Notes: generated from the sequence alone by a model not told the origin. DNA of 64,000 bases from an uncultured Oscillospiraceae bacterium (GCA_905193225.1 CAJJNV010000005.1:1-64000); one strand, 5' to 3'. Positions 17,304-27,224 are shown, numbered from the stretch's first letter. Program-made: numbers and translations.

Positions 17304-20300
17304 CAGTTGTTATATTCCTTTCCTTCAAGCTTGAGTATTTTTGAAACGCCCTTTTCCTGCATGGTCACGCCGTAAAGCACATCGGCCTCCTCCATGGTGC
17401 CTCTGCGGTGGGTAACGACGATAAACTGGGTATCGCCGCACATTCTGCGAAGATACTGGGCAAAGCGGTCGACATTGACATCGTCGAGAGCCGATTCCAC
17501 CTCGTCGAGCATACAAAATGGCGGCGGTGCAACCTTCATCATGGCAAAGTATATTGCCAGCGCCACAATGGACTTTTCTCCGCCCGAGAGCTGTTCGATG
17601 CTGGAAACGTTTTTGCCGGGAGGCTGTACCTTTATTTCAATGCCGGAATTGAGCACATCGGCGGGATCGGAAAGCACAAGATGAGCCGTTCCGCCGCCGA
17701 AAAGCTCCACAAAGGTGGCCGAAAAATTCTTGTTGATAAGGGTAAACTTTTCGTTAAAGGCGGTTTGCATATTGCCCACAAGCTCGGAAATAAGCCGTTC
17801 AAGCTCGGCTTTGGCCCGTTCCACATCCGACAGCTGGGTCTTCATAAATTCGTATCGCTCGGAAACCTCGGCATATTCGTCGATAGCCTCAAGGTTGATG
17901 TTTCCGAGAGATTTTATCCTGCCCTTTATTTCCCTCAGCTTTCGGTCGGCGGCGGGAATGTCGTCGATCTTTATATCCAGCTCCTCGGCCGCCGAAACGG
18001 TCAGCTCGTATTTGTCAAAGAGCTTTGAAACGACCCCCTCCTGCTCCTTTTGCATATTGTCGCGGCGCTCGGTAAGGCGGGTGACTTCGCTTGAAAGCCG
18101 TTCCTTCTTGGCCGAAAGATCGCGTTCCTCGGCCGTTAAAGAGGAAATACCCGCCTCAAGCTCGGTGCGCTCCTTAAGCTTTTGCTCGGATTTTCGGCGG
18201 CTTTGCTCGGCCCGCTCTTTAAGCTCGGCAATCTCGCCCTTAAGCTGCTCGATTTTGCCGGTTTCCCCGGCGTTTGCGGCTTCAAGCTGTTCGATGCGAA
18301 GGCGGGTGGCGTCCTTGGCGGTTTTGGCGTCGTTTTGGCGGGAGGTTACGGAGGCTATGCTGTCCTTAATGACCTCGGCCTCGTTTTCAAGGGAGAGAAT
18401 TGTTACCCTGACGGCCGAGTTGCCCATAAGAAGCTTTTCTCTTTTTGCCGAAAGCTCGTCTCCCTGCCCCGTTAGCTCCGAAAGTGCGTTCTGTTTTGCT
18501 TCAAGCTCGGTTTTAAGGGCGGTAATGGCCTCGTTTGCATCTTTTGCCGATTGTTCAAGCTCGGCAATGCGCCTGGCCGATTGCTGCTGTTCGTTTAAAA
18601 GCTCGTTTAAGGCCTTTTCGCCGAGAGAGATGTTTTCGCTTACCCGTCTCAGTTCGGAAACCACACGTATCTTGTCTTCGTTTGCGGTGGTGCGCTCGGC
18701 CGCCGCTCCCTCCACCGCCGCAAGACGGGAGGAAAGCTCGGCCGAAAGCCGCCCGTTGGTCTTTTGTTCTTCTTCTATGTTCTTTCTTATGTCGGCGGCC
18801 TTTGCTTTAAGCTTTTCGATCTCTCCCGAGCGGGATAAAAGCCCTGCCGAGCGGGAAAAAGAACCGCCGGTGAGGGAACCTCCGGCGTTGACCGTCTGCC
18901 CGTCGAGAGTTACCACCCGGAATTTATATCCGAATTTTTTTGCGATGGATGCGGCGCTGTCGATGTCCTCGGCCACCGCTATTCCTCCCAAAAGGTAGGA
19001 AAATACCGGTTTATACTCGCTTTCAAAGGAAACGAGACTGTCGGCCGTTCCGAGATATCCGGCGCAGGAATCGATACCGGGAGCGGTAAGCTTTCGCTCC
19101 TTAAGGTTTGTCAGCGGCAAAAAGGTTGCGCGTCCCAGCCGATTTTGCTTTAAAAAGAGAATGGCCTTTTTTGCGTCGCCCTCGGTTTTTGTGACGATGT
19201 TCTGAAGCGCTCCGCCAAGAGCCACCTCCACCGCCGCCGAATATTTTTCATCGGTGGAAAGCAGTCGGGAAACGGGACCTTTAATGCCCGAGAGCCGTCC
19301 CTTTTCGGCTTCTTTTACCACCGTTTTGACCGTGTTGTTAAACCCGTCGAGAGAATTTTCCATATCGGTCAGAATCTTGGCCCGTCTTAAAGCCTCGCCC
19401 TCGTCAAGAGTCAGCTTCTGCAGCCGTTCATTTGAACGGGCTATCTTTTCTTTGGCCGAGTTTATGAGCATCTCGGCGCCCTTTTGGGAATTTTCGCATT
19501 CCTTTATCTTTTCGTCAAACCGCTCAAGATCCTTTTCAAGCTCGGCTTTTTCGCCGTAGGCTTCATCAAGAAGCTTCTGCCTGCGGTAAAGTCCCTCTTT
19601 AAGGGCGGCCTTGCGGGTCTCGATCTCCGAAAGTGATGATGATGCGGTAACGCTTTTGATGTTTTTCTGGGAAATGCTTTCGGTGAGAAGGGCTATCTCC
19701 CCACGCACCGCATCAAGCCTTTTGTCGCTTTGTTCAAGCTCGGTAAGAAGAGTCTCAAGCTCGGCGGCGGAATTTGAAAGCTCCATCCGCTGCTTTTTGA
19801 TGTCCTGCTGCTTCTTTTCAAGCTCTTTGTTTTTCTGCTCAAGCTCGAGGCTTAAAGCGCTGTCGAGACTGTCGTTTGAAAGATCGCCCTTAAGCTGCTC
19901 GATGTTTTGATTGTTGTGGAATATGTTGTTTTCGCAAACGGCGATCTGACCCTCGATTCGGGCGGCCGATTCCTCGCATTCGGAAATGCCCCTTCTCAGT
20001 CCGTCCATCTGAACGGTGAGCAGTCTCGTTTTTGCTCCCGATTCATCCAGCTGTTCGATTATTTCGTCGATTCTGTCTCTTGCGTTTTCATAGTCGAGGG
20101 TGGCAATGTCTATTTTTCTGGTCTGTTCCTTAAGTCCCTGTTTGACCTTTTCGAGGCTTATAAGCCACAGGCCGACCTCCAGCTCCTTGCATTGCCCCGA
20201 AAGCTCCAAAAACTTCTTAGCCTTTTTGCACTGTTCTTCGAGAGGCCATACCCTAAGCGTCAGCTCCTGCATAATATCCCGCAGTCTCACGAGATTTTCC

Positions 20301-20854
20301 TCGGCTGCCGAAAGTTTTCGTTCGGCCTCGGTCTTGCGGTAGCGGAAACGGGAAATACCCGCCGCCTCTTCAAACATCTCCCGGCGGTCGTCGGATTTGC
20401 GGGAAACGATGTCGCTGATCTTTCCCTGTCCGATCATGGAATAGCCGTCCCGTCCGAGACCGGTATCCATAAACAGCTCGTTAATGTCCTTAAGGCGGAC
20501 GGTGGCGTGGTTGATCTGATATTCGCTCTCTCCCGAGCGATAGTAGCGGCGGGTTATAAAAACCTCGTCGCTGTCGCAGTTAAGGGCACGGTCGCGATTG
20601 TCGAGGCAGAGTGTGACCTGAGCCATTCCCTGAGGGCGGCGGGATGCGGTGCCGTTAAAGACGACGTCCTCGGATTTCTCGCCTCTGAGCTGTTTGTTCG
20701 ATTGTTCTCCCAGCACCCACCGTATGGCGTCGGAAATGTTGCTCTTTCCGCTGCCGTTGGGACCGACAACGCCGGTTATGCCCTTTTCAAATTTAAGGGT
20801 GGTTTTATCGGGAAATGATTTAAAGCCCTGGGCTTCAAGTGTTTTTAAAAACAA
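17303..20854 (-). CDS. smc: Chromosome segregation protein SMC
   Basis: The 1,183-residue SMC ATPase condenses and aligns chromosome arms and is loaded at parS sites by ParB; two parS sites are in this window. N-terminal head with Walker A GPNGSGKSN (about 32-40), long coiled coil, flexible hinge (about 510-680, including the glycine-rich block AGGSLTGGS), second coiled coil, and C-terminal head with signature LSGGEKS and Walker B CMLDEVESALDD. The start overlaps the end of the radical SAM gene by 10 bases. Typical length and the usual neighbours rnc and ftsY. Confidence 0.98.
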   Translation of the reverse strand: MFLKTLEAQGFKSFPDKTTLKFEKGITGVVGPNGSGKSNISDAIRWVLGEQSNKQLRGEKSEDVVFNGTASRRPQGMAQVTLCLDNRDRALNCDSDEVFITRRYYRSGESEYQINHATVRLKDINELFMDTGLGRDGYSMIGQGKISDIVSRKSDDRREMFEEAAGISRFRYRKTEAERKLSAAEENLVRLRDIMQELTLRVWPLEEQCKKAKKFLELSGQCKELEVGLWLISLEKVKQGLKEQTRKIDIATLDYENARDRIDEIIEQLDESGAKTRLLTVQMDGLRRGISECEESAARIEGQIAVCENNIFHNNQNIEQLKGDLSNDSLDSALSLELEQKNKELEKKQQDIKKQRMELSNSAAELETLLTELEQSDKRLDAVRGEIALLTESISQKNIKSVTASSSLSEIETRKAALKEGLYRRQKLLDEAYGEKAELEKDLERFDEKIKECENSQKGAEMLINSAKEKIARSNERLQKLTLDEGEALRRAKILTDMENSLDGFNNTVKTVVKEAEKGRLSGIKGPVSRLLSTDEKYSAAVEVALGGALQNIVTKTEGDAKKAILFLKQNRLGRATFLPLTNLKERKLTAPGIDSCAGYLGTADSLVSFESEYKPVFSYLLGGIAVAEDIDSAASIAKKFGYKFRVVTLDGQTVNAGGSLTGGSFSRSAGLLSRSGEIEKLKAKAADIRKNIEEEQKTNGRLSAELSSRLAAVEGAAAERTTANEDKIRVVSELRRVSENISLGEKALNELLNEQQQSARRIAELEQSAKDANEAITALKTELEAKQNALSELTGQGDELSAKREKLLMGNSAVRVTILSLENEAEVIKDSIASVTSRQNDAKTAKDATRLRIEQLEAANAGETGKIEQLKGEIAELKERAEQSRRKSEQKLKERTELEAGISSLTAEERDLSAKKERLSSEVTRLTERRDNMQKEQEGVVSKLFDKYELTVSAAEELDIKIDDIPAADRKLREIKGRIKSLGNINLEAIDEYAEVSERYEFMKTQLSDVERAKAELERLISELVGNMQTAFNEKFTLINKNFSATFVELFGGGTAHLVLSDPADVLNSGIEIKVQPPGKNVSSIEQLSGGEKSIVALAIYFAMMKVAPPPFCMLDEVESALDDVNVDRFAQYLRRMCGDTQFIVVTHRRGTMEEADVLYGVTMQEKGVSKILKLEGKEYNN

Positions 20855-21858
20855 TCCGATTGCTCCTTTTGCGCTGCGACCTGATATTTTTCAAGGCCGT
20901 CGCGGGGTTTTATTTTGCAGATACAGCCGATGCTTTCAAGCTCTGTGATGTTTCTTTTCGACTGTCCGATCATTTTAGATATTTCTGCGGGATTTACGAA
21001 AAGGGTAAACCGCCCCTTTTGCTCTCCCGTGTTCTTTATGGCATCTTTAGCCGCTTTAAGATATATTCTTCCCTCGCAAAGCTCGCGGAAGGCGGGATGA
21101 TAAGGCCCCGCGACATAAGAGCTCTCCACGTCTCTCGACGAATGAAGCCCCAGCTTTATGACCCTTATGCCTTCCCCTTCAAAAAACTCAAGAAGCCGTG
21201 CGCAAAGGTCAACCGTTTCATCAAGAGATGGCGGGGAATATTCCCCCGATTTATAAAGTCGGCTTAAAAGTGTATGTTCAAGGGTGATTGCGGGATAGAT
21301 CCTGACCGTCTCGGGTTTAAGGGAGGCAATCTTCTGCGCCGTTAAAAGATCGCTTTGAAGGTCGCTTTTATAAAGGCCGGTCATCATCTGAAGTCCAAGC
21401 TCAAGCCCGCTTTGCTTTATAAGCCGAGATGCGTTTTCAACCTGCTTTGCCGTGTGGCCTCTGAGATTTGCGAGAAGCACCTGATCGTCCATGCTTTGCG
21501 CTCCAAGCTCCACCGCGCACACCCCGTATCCTTTAAGAAAATCGAGTATTTCCCCGTCGATGGCGTCGGGGCGGGTGGAAAGACGTATGCCCTTCACTCT
21601 TTTTTCCTTAACAAAGGGATATGCGGCCGATAAAAGCTCGGTCATATAGCTTTTATCAATAGCGGTAAAGCTGCCGCCGAAAAAGGCTATCTCGGTGGTT
21701 TTCGGATCCTTTATAAAGCCAAGTCCCTTTTCCACCGTCGCTGTAACGTCGGCGGCGCGGGGAATGTCCTTTTGGCCGGTTATGGCCTTTTGATCGCAAA
21801 AGCTGCATTTATGGGGACATCCCATATGAGGGACGAATATTGAGATGTTGGCGCTCAT
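20845..21858 (-). CDS. Elp3-like radical SAM protein
   Basis: A 337-residue radical SAM protein with the iron-sulfur motif CPHKCSFC (residues 14-21, CxxxCxxC), FFGGSFTAID and the later YPAITLEHTLL block, as in the short Elp3-like proteins found between rnc and smc in many Clostridia. It lacks the acetyltransferase domain of true Elp3, and its substrate is not established. The start codon overlaps the rnc stop (ATGA) and its end overlaps the smc start, so the three genes are translated together. Confidence 0.85.
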   Translation of the reverse strand: MSANISIFVPHMGCPHKCSFCDQKAITGQKDIPRAADVTATVEKGLGFIKDPKTTEIAFFGGSFTAIDKSYMTELLSAAYPFVKEKRVKGIRLSTRPDAIDGEILDFLKGYGVCAVELGAQSMDDQVLLANLRGHTAKQVENASRLIKQSGLELGLQMMTGLYKSDLQSDLLTAQKIASLKPETVRIYPAITLEHTLLSRLYKSGEYSPPSLDETVDLCARLLEFFEGEGIRVIKLGLHSSRDVESSYVAGPYHPAFRELCEGRIYLKAAKDAIKNTGEQKGRFTLFVNPAEISKMIGQSKRNITELESIGCICKIKPRDGLEKYQVAAQKEQSDCF

Positions 21859-22535
21859 TTAATTATTCCCATAAGCTTTAAGGCCTGCTCGGCCGCCGCC
21901 TGTTCGGCATCCTTTTTGCTGTGGCCGATGCCGGTGCCTACAAGGTTTGAATTTATCCTGACCTCAACCGTAAACCGTTTGTCATGGTCGGGACCCTGTT
22001 CCCCTACAAGAGTATATATGAGCTTGTCCTCGGGATTATGCTGAATAACCTCCTGCAAATGGGTCTTGAAATCCTTTTCTACCGCCCCTAAATGCTTGTC
22101 GAGGGAAGGCACAACGAAGGAAAGAACAAATTCCCGTGCCGGTTTCATTCCGCCGTCGAGATAAATGGCGGCGATAAGGGCCTCGAATGCGTCGGCGATA
22201 ATGCTGGAGCGGTCCCGTCCGCCGGTGCGCTCCTCCCCGTGGGAAAGCAGAAGAAATTCTCCAAGTCCCAGTTTTCTCGAAAATTCCGAAAGTGCCTTTT
22301 CGCAGACGGCCGAGGCTCGTATACGGGTAAGCTTGCCTTCGGGGAGTTTCGGAAAGGTTTTATAAAGAAAATCCGAAACCACTATCGAAAGCACCGAGTC
22401 GCCGAGAAATTCCAGCCGCTCGTTGCACATTTCCGGGCGCCGCGTTTCGTGGGCGTAGGATGAATGGGTCAAGGCGTTTTCCAGCAGCTTTTTATCTTTA
22501 AAACAGTAGTTTATACGCTGTTCAAGCGTTTTCAT
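21855..22535 (-). CDS. rnc: Ribonuclease III
   Basis: Cleaves double-stranded RNA in rRNA maturation and regulation. The 226-residue protein has the signature NERLEFLGDSVL (about 38-49) with catalytic Glu and Asp, a second acidic site in DAFEALIAAIYLD, and a C-terminal double-stranded RNA-binding domain ending KKDAEQAAAEQAL. The ATG at 22535 gives the normal N-terminus MKTLEQRI; the longer reading frame is within plsX. It overlaps the plsX end by 14 bases. Confidence 0.96.
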   Translation of the reverse strand: MKTLEQRINYCFKDKKLLENALTHSSYAHETRRPEMCNERLEFLGDSVLSIVVSDFLYKTFPKLPEGKLTRIRASAVCEKALSEFSRKLGLGEFLLLSHGEERTGGRDRSSIIADAFEALIAAIYLDGGMKPAREFVLSFVVPSLDKHLGAVEKDFKTHLQEVIQHNPEDKLIYTLVGEQGPDHDKRFTVEVRINSNLVGTGIGHSKKDAEQAAAEQALKLMGIIK

Positions 22536-23544
22536 CGGGGTCAGCTCCCTTTTGACTTTGATAAAATTCCGAAATGGCTGCAATAGCGCCGGAAGAGGCA
22601 AATGCGTCGGCCTGGCGGATGGCGTTTTTAAAGGCGCGTTCGTTGGAGCTTCCGTGGGCCTTGATGACCGGCTTTTTGATTCCGAGCAGCGGCGCTCCGC
22701 CGACCTCGGAATAATCCATCAGCTTTTTCATGCTTTTAAGGTTCTTTTTAACCATAAGAGCCGCGATCTTGGAAAGGGTGCCCTTGACAAAGGCCTGCTT
22801 GATGAGGCTGTAAAAGGAAAGGGCCACACCCTCGGACATTTTAAGCACAATGTTGCCGGAAAATCCGTCGGTCACCAGCACATCGCATTTGTCCGACATA
22901 ACATCTCTTGCCTCGATGTTGCCCACAAAGTTTAAGGGAGAGGCCTTGAGCAGCTGATAGGTTTCCACCCTCAGCTTGTCGCCCTTTGTGTCCTCGGCGC
23001 CGTTGTTTAAAAGCCCCACGCGGGGGTTTTTGATGCCGAGAGAAAGCTCCATATACTTTGCTCCCATAACACCGAAGGAAAGCAGCATCTCGGGGCGGCA
23101 GTCGGCGTTTGCGCCTGCGTCCACAAGCAGGAATCTCGATTTTGGCGTGGGCATCATGGTGGCGATGGCCGGGCGTTTTATGCCCTTGATGCGCTTGGTT
23201 ATAAAGGTGGCTCCCACCGCGATTGCACCGGTGCTTCCGGCCGAAACAAAGGCGTCGCCCTTACCCTGAGCCAGTGCCTTAAGTCCAACCGCAAGGGAGG
23301 TGTCGCCGTTTTCTTTGAGCACCGAGGTGGGCTCGGCGTGCATATCGAAAACCCTTGTGGCGTTTAAAATTTCCATACCCACAAGAGAAATGTCGTTCTG
23401 AATGGCCACCCGGTGTATTTCGGCCTCGTTTCCGCAAAGAACAATGCTCACTCCAAGCTCCTTAACAGCGAGCTCGGCTCCTTTAAGAGCGGCAAGAGGG
23501 GCGTTGTCTCCGCCGAACGCGTCGACAATAACTTTGCTGTGCAT
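22522..23544 (-). CDS. plsX: Phosphate acyltransferase PlsX
   Basis: Makes acyl-phosphate from acyl-ACP for membrane phospholipid synthesis. The 340-residue protein begins with the family start IVDAFGGDNAP and has the conserved VSAGSTGAIA and VTDGFSGNIVLK blocks. The ATG at 23544 follows AGGAAG. In most Firmicutes an acyl carrier protein gene lies between plsX and rnc; here the two overlap, so acpP must be elsewhere. Confidence 0.95.
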   Translation of the reverse strand: MHSKVIVDAFGGDNAPLAALKGAELAVKELGVSIVLCGNEAEIHRVAIQNDISLVGMEILNATRVFDMHAEPTSVLKENGDTSLAVGLKALAQGKGDAFVSAGSTGAIAVGATFITKRIKGIKRPAIATMMPTPKSRFLLVDAGANADCRPEMLLSFGVMGAKYMELSLGIKNPRVGLLNNGAEDTKGDKLRVETYQLLKASPLNFVGNIEARDVMSDKCDVLVTDGFSGNIVLKMSEGVALSFYSLIKQAFVKGTLSKIAALMVKKNLKSMKKLMDYSEVGGAPLLGIKKPVIKAHGSSNERAFKNAIRQADAFASSGAIAAISEFYQSQKGADPDENA

Positions 23545-23678
23545 AAAATTCTTCCTTTCCTGCGGCAAGGGCTTTTGCCTGCCGTTTCCTATACTGATGC
23601 TTTTAAATTTGTTTTATTTCTTTTCCCGTCGCGGCTTTTGCGGGACGTAGTTTTGTTATGGGAAGTGTTGCTTAACCG

Positions 23679-24746
23679 TTATTGCTCGCCGGCCTTGAGT
23701 TTTTCTGCCCGGTCGGCAGTTATGAGCGGGTCGATAACCTGATCGAGATCACCGTTTAAGATCTGCTCGAGATGATAGAGGGTCAGGCCTATGCGGTGGT
23801 CGGAAACGCGGCTTTGCGGATAGTTGTATGTGCGTATGCGTTCCGAGCGGTCGCCCGTTCCCACCTGAGAGCGGCGCTCGCTGGCTATCTTGCTTTCCTG
23901 CTCACGCTGTTTTGCTTCGTAAAGGCGGGAGCGCAGCACCTTCATGGCCTTTTCGCGGTTTTTGTGCTGACTGCGTTCATCCTGACATTCGACGATAAGG
24001 CCGGTGGGCAGGTGGGTTATGCGTATGGCCGATTCGGTCTTGTTAATGTGCTGTCCGCCGGCACCGGAAGAACGGAAGGTGTCGATTTGAAGGTCGGCGG
24101 GATTTATCTCTATTTCCACATCCTCGGCCTCGGGGAGCACCGCCACCGTTACGGTTGATGTGTGTATGCGGCCCTGGGTCTCGGTTTCGGGAACCCGCTG
24201 AACGCGGTGTACCCCGCTTTCGAATTTGAGGCGGGAATAGGCTCCCTCGCCGTTTATCATAAAGCTGATTTCCTTAAATCCGCCGAGCTCGGTTTCGCTT
24301 GCGTTTATTATCTCGGTTTTCCAGCCCTTGCTTTCGGCATACATGGAATACATACGGTAAAGGCTTCCGGCGAAAAGAGCCGCCTCCTCGCCTCCTGCGC
24401 CGCCCCGTATCTCCACGATAACGCTGCGGTCGTCGTTGGGATCGGTGGGAAGAAGCAGAATCTTAAGCTGCTCCGAAAGCTGCTCGATTTGTTCCTTTGC
24501 GGCTTTAAGCTCCTCCTCGGCCAGCTCTTTAAGCTCCTTATCTCCGCCGTCAAGCAGCTCCTTTGCATCGTTTTCGTCGCTCTGAGCCTTTTTAAGGGCG
24601 CGGAAGGTTTCGACAATGGGGGTCAGCCTTTTATATTCCTTCATAAGCTTTGTGTAATTTTCCTGGTTGCTGACCACGTCCGGGTCCTGAAGCTGTTCCG
24701 AAAGCTCGTCGAAATGCTGCTCTATTTCCAAAAGTTTTTCAAACAT
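23679..24746 (-). CDS. prfA: Peptide chain release factor 1
   Basis: Terminates translation at UAA and UAG. The 355-residue protein has the peptidyl-tRNA hydrolysis motif GGQ (residues 230-232, in SSGAGGQHINKTESA) and the conserved DERSQHKNREKAM segment; full length. It follows the DUF951 gene by 14 bases, which suggests co-transcription. Confidence 0.96.
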   Translation of the reverse strand: MFEKLLEIEQHFDELSEQLQDPDVVSNQENYTKLMKEYKRLTPIVETFRALKKAQSDENDAKELLDGGDKELKELAEEELKAAKEQIEQLSEQLKILLLPTDPNDDRSVIVEIRGGAGGEEAALFAGSLYRMYSMYAESKGWKTEIINASETELGGFKEISFMINGEGAYSRLKFESGVHRVQRVPETETQGRIHTSTVTVAVLPEAEDVEIEINPADLQIDTFRSSGAGGQHINKTESAIRITHLPTGLIVECQDERSQHKNREKAMKVLRSRLYEAKQREQESKIASERRSQVGTGDRSERIRTYNYPQSRVSDHRIGLTLYHLEQILNGDLDQVIDPLITADRAEKLKAGEQ

Positions 24747-24760
24747 ATTTACTCCTTGTT

Positions 24761-24937
24761 TTACTCAAGAATTTTTTTGACCGCACGCTCGGCAGATGCT
24801 CTCGGGAGCATAATTTCCCTGCCGCATTTTCGGCACTTGAGTTTTATGTCCATTCCGGTTCTTGTGACAATAAAAATGTCGTTGCCGCAGGGGTGCTTTT
24901 TTTTCATTTTTACGGCCTTTCCGGTCAAAAATTCCAT
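24761..24937 (-). CDS. DUF951 family small zinc-ribbon-like protein, 58 aa
   Basis: A 58-residue protein with the DUF951 pattern: KMKKKHPCGND near the start, then KCRKCGREIMLPR and AVKKI at the end. The CxxC pair (residues 35 and 38) and Cys 17 could bind a metal. DUF951 proteins are widespread in Firmicutes; function is unknown. The start is the ATG at 24937 behind GGTGAT. It is 14 bases upstream of prfA. Confidence 0.85.
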   Translation of the reverse strand: MEFLTGKAVKMKKKHPCGNDIFIVTRTGMDIKLKCRKCGREIMLPRASAERAVKKILE

Positions 24938-25020
24938 AAAATCACCATCGCGTATAAAAATTCATTTTATTATAACACATATTAAATATAAAGGCAAATG
25001 TTTTTTCTCCGAAAAAGCGG

Positions 25021-25049
25021 AAAAACCGCTGCTTTTCCGCAACGGTTTT
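25021..25049 (-). terminator. Terminator behind the rRNA methyltransferase gene
   Basis: AAACCGCTGC (25023-25032) pairs with GCAACGGTTT (25039-25048) with one wobble. On the minus strand it continues into TTTTTCC, about 50 bases behind the gene. Confidence 0.75.
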
Positions 25050-25097
25050 AACGGGTGTTGTGCCGGGGCGTCCCTGCTCGGCGCAGCAGGGGACGAA

Positions 25098-26216
25098 TTA
25101 TTTAAAATACATATACAGATTGCATTTGAGCATGCCGTTGTAAAGCTTGCGGCGCTTGTCGGCGGGCCGCCCGAAAAGCTGTTCAAACTGCTCGTCGGGA
25201 CTTATGACCGAATACCGATATCCGTGCTTTTTCTCAAAAACCCGTCCGCACACGCCGTAAAGCCGTCTGGCCTCGTCGATGTCAAGGAGCCGCTCGCCGT
25301 AGGGCGGGTTCGTAACGATTATTCCCCGCTCGGTTGCGGGAGAAAAGTCGGATATATCGGCGGCCTTTGCGGTTACAAACTCCTCAACCCCTGCTTTTTT
25401 GGCGTTTTCAAGGGTCAAGGCCACCGCGTTTTCGTCTATGTCGCTTCCTATGGCTTTAAATTCTATGCCGCGATTTATGCTTTCTCTCGCTCTTATGCGC
25501 TCGTTTTTAAAAACTATCGGCTTTACCGAGCCCCAGTTTTCGGCCGCAAATCTCCTTTTAAGTCCCGGGGAAATACCCGCCGCTATAAGGGCGCTTTCAA
25601 CGAGTATGGTGCCCGATCCGCAAAAGGGATCGTAAAGGGTAGAATCGCTGTATGGGCGGGAAAGCATAACCATTGCCGCCGCGAGGGTCTCTTTTATGGG
25701 GGCTATGGTCGACTGTGCACGGTAGCCTCTTTTGTGCAGCGGATCGCCTGAGGTGTCGAGCATTATCGTCACCGAATCCTTTAAGATGGAAAAACGTATT
25801 TTGACCGTGCTGCCGGTCTCTTCAAACCAGCTGACCTTGTATTTCTCCGAAAGACGTGTGACCGCAGCCTTTTTGATTATTTTCTGGCAGTCGCGAACGC
25901 TGAAAAGCTTGGAATCAAGCGACCATCCCGATACCGGAAAGGCATTGCTTTTGCCGATAAACCGCTCGAAGGGAAGCCTTTTTGTGCCCTCGAAAAGGTT
26001 GTCGAAGGTTTTGGCGTAAAAGCTGCCGAGCACGATGCACACCCGCTCGGCCGTGCGAAGGCATATGTTGGCTCTTGCAAGAGTGTTATAATCTCCCGAA
26101 AAAAGCACCCGTCCGTTTTCGGCACGGATGTTCTCGGCCTCGATATCTTTAAGCTCCTTTGCCAGCACCCCTTCAAGTCCGAAAAGGCAGGGCGAGCAAA
26201 ATTCTATTTTTCCCAT
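25098..26216 (-). CDS. THUMP-domain RNA methyltransferase (RlmL N-part/YpsC type)
   Basis: Predicted N2-guanine methyltransferase of 23S rRNA. The 372-residue protein has an N-terminal ferredoxin-like/THUMP part (about 1-160) and a Rossmann methyltransferase part with SAM-binding DPFCGSGTILVE (about 192-203), GSDIDENAV and catalytic VTNPPYGERL (about 301-310). It lacks the second methyltransferase domain of enterobacterial RlmL, as is normal for Gram-positive homologues. Monocistronic, with a terminator behind. Confidence 0.88.
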   Translation of the reverse strand: MGKIEFCSPCLFGLEGVLAKELKDIEAENIRAENGRVLFSGDYNTLARANICLRTAERVCIVLGSFYAKTFDNLFEGTKRLPFERFIGKSNAFPVSGWSLDSKLFSVRDCQKIIKKAAVTRLSEKYKVSWFEETGSTVKIRFSILKDSVTIMLDTSGDPLHKRGYRAQSTIAPIKETLAAAMVMLSRPYSDSTLYDPFCGSGTILVESALIAAGISPGLKRRFAAENWGSVKPIVFKNERIRARESINRGIEFKAIGSDIDENAVALTLENAKKAGVEEFVTAKAADISDFSPATERGIIVTNPPYGERLLDIDEARRLYGVCGRVFEKKHGYRYSVISPDEQFEQLFGRPADKRRKLYNGMLKCNLYMYFK

Positions 26217-26380
26217 AAACCGTTCTCCCGTTTGACGTCACTGTTCTTGTCGGCAGTTTTAAGGCGCGCGGGATTCAGGTGCAGGTTGCTTAATGCTGCC
26301 AGAAAAAACAGAGTGTTTCTTTTTTGCACAAGGTAAGTTTATGCCAAAACGGGCGATTTGTCAAATGATTTGTGCGGCGG

Positions 26381-26830
26381 TCAAAGTATTATGTACAAAA
26401 GCGAAAGCAGCAGCAAGGGATCGGCCTTTTCTCCCGACAAAAGGGCAATGAGCAGCAGCACAAGGCGGTCGTCGGGATCGTTCAGCAGCTTATTTATGTT
26501 CAAAAGTTCCAAAAGGCGGGGCTTTTCAGAAAGCCCGGGAAGGGAGCAGCTGCCGTAATTTTTAGAGGACGGGCGGGGGTCGGAACAATCTTTGCCCTGC
26601 CCCTGTTTATCAAAAGTGCGGGTGTCGGAACTGCGGCCGCCATAATTATGTCCGCCCGAAAAGCGGCTGCCCGATGGCTTTTCCGACGGACTGCCCGATG
26701 ACGGCTGACGTCCGAAAGAAGCACCTTCCTTTTCCATTGCCCCTTTGGAGCGTCTTTGCATTTCCATAACCCGCCTTTCAGCGTCCTTTTGCATCTTTTC
26801 TATCTGTTCTCTGGAATATTCTCCGCTCAA
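26381..26830 (-). CDS. Low-complexity protein with hydrophobic C-terminus, unknown
   Basis: A 149-residue protein. Residues 1-35 form a charged helix (EYSREQIEKMQKDAERRVMEMQ), 36-95 are Ser/Gly/Pro/Lys-rich and probably disordered, and 96-149 are leucine-rich (NKLLNDPDDRLVLLLIALL, then LLLLSLLYIIL). The end could insert into or lie on the membrane. AGGAG precedes the ATG. It belongs to a run of three unknown minus-strand genes (to 28070) that share a disordered middle and a leucine-rich helical end. Confidence 0.55.
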   Translation of the reverse strand: MSGEYSREQIEKMQKDAERRVMEMQRRSKGAMEKEGASFGRQPSSGSPSEKPSGSRFSGGHNYGGRSSDTRTFDKQGQGKDCSDPRPSSKNYGSCSLPGLSEKPRLLELLNINKLLNDPDDRLVLLLIALLSGEKADPLLLLSLLYIIL

Positions 26831-27224
26831 GGTTTTTCTGCTCCTCCTTTTTTGGCTTTGCTTTCTGCCGTTTCAACCGCTCCTTCGGCAATGCTTTCGG
26901 CCGTGCATGGCGGCAGCAGTTCGCACATTGCGGCCGTCGGGGTGCCGAGGCTCTCTCGGCTTTGCCGAGAGCGGAGGGCGCAGTGTACTGCAGGCTTCAC
27001 AAAAATCTAAGCAGTTTTTTTGATTACAGCTTTATTTTCATCGCCTGCCGCCCTCCGATCAGCTTGCGCTGATAGCCTCGGTACCCCGACGGCCTCAGCC
27101 GTGCAGCAGCGATTGCTTTGGCACGCTAATATAGGCAAAAATTCCGCTTCTTTTCAGTCGGTACTGTTGCCCGGTTGATCGGGATTCCGTTTATACAGGC
27201 TGTCGGGTTTAAAAAATTTCCTTC
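26831..27224. other. Intergenic region occupied by structured element copy C
   Basis: Nearly half of this 394-base gap is the repeat at 26932-27094. The remainder has no supported gene. The repeat separates two genes of the same direction, so it may be transcribed with them. Confidence 0.5.
26932..27094. repeat. Structured intergenic element, copy C (longest outer stem)
   Basis: The outer arms at 26932-26951 and 27075-27094 pair over 20 bases with a single wobble. Inside are hairpin CTCTCGGC/GCCGAGAG (26953-26971), stem CGGAGGGCG (26972-26980) with CGCCCTCCG (27049-27057), and hairpin ATCAGC/GCTGAT (27058-27073). The order of stems is identical to copies A, B and D. Confidence 0.85.
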
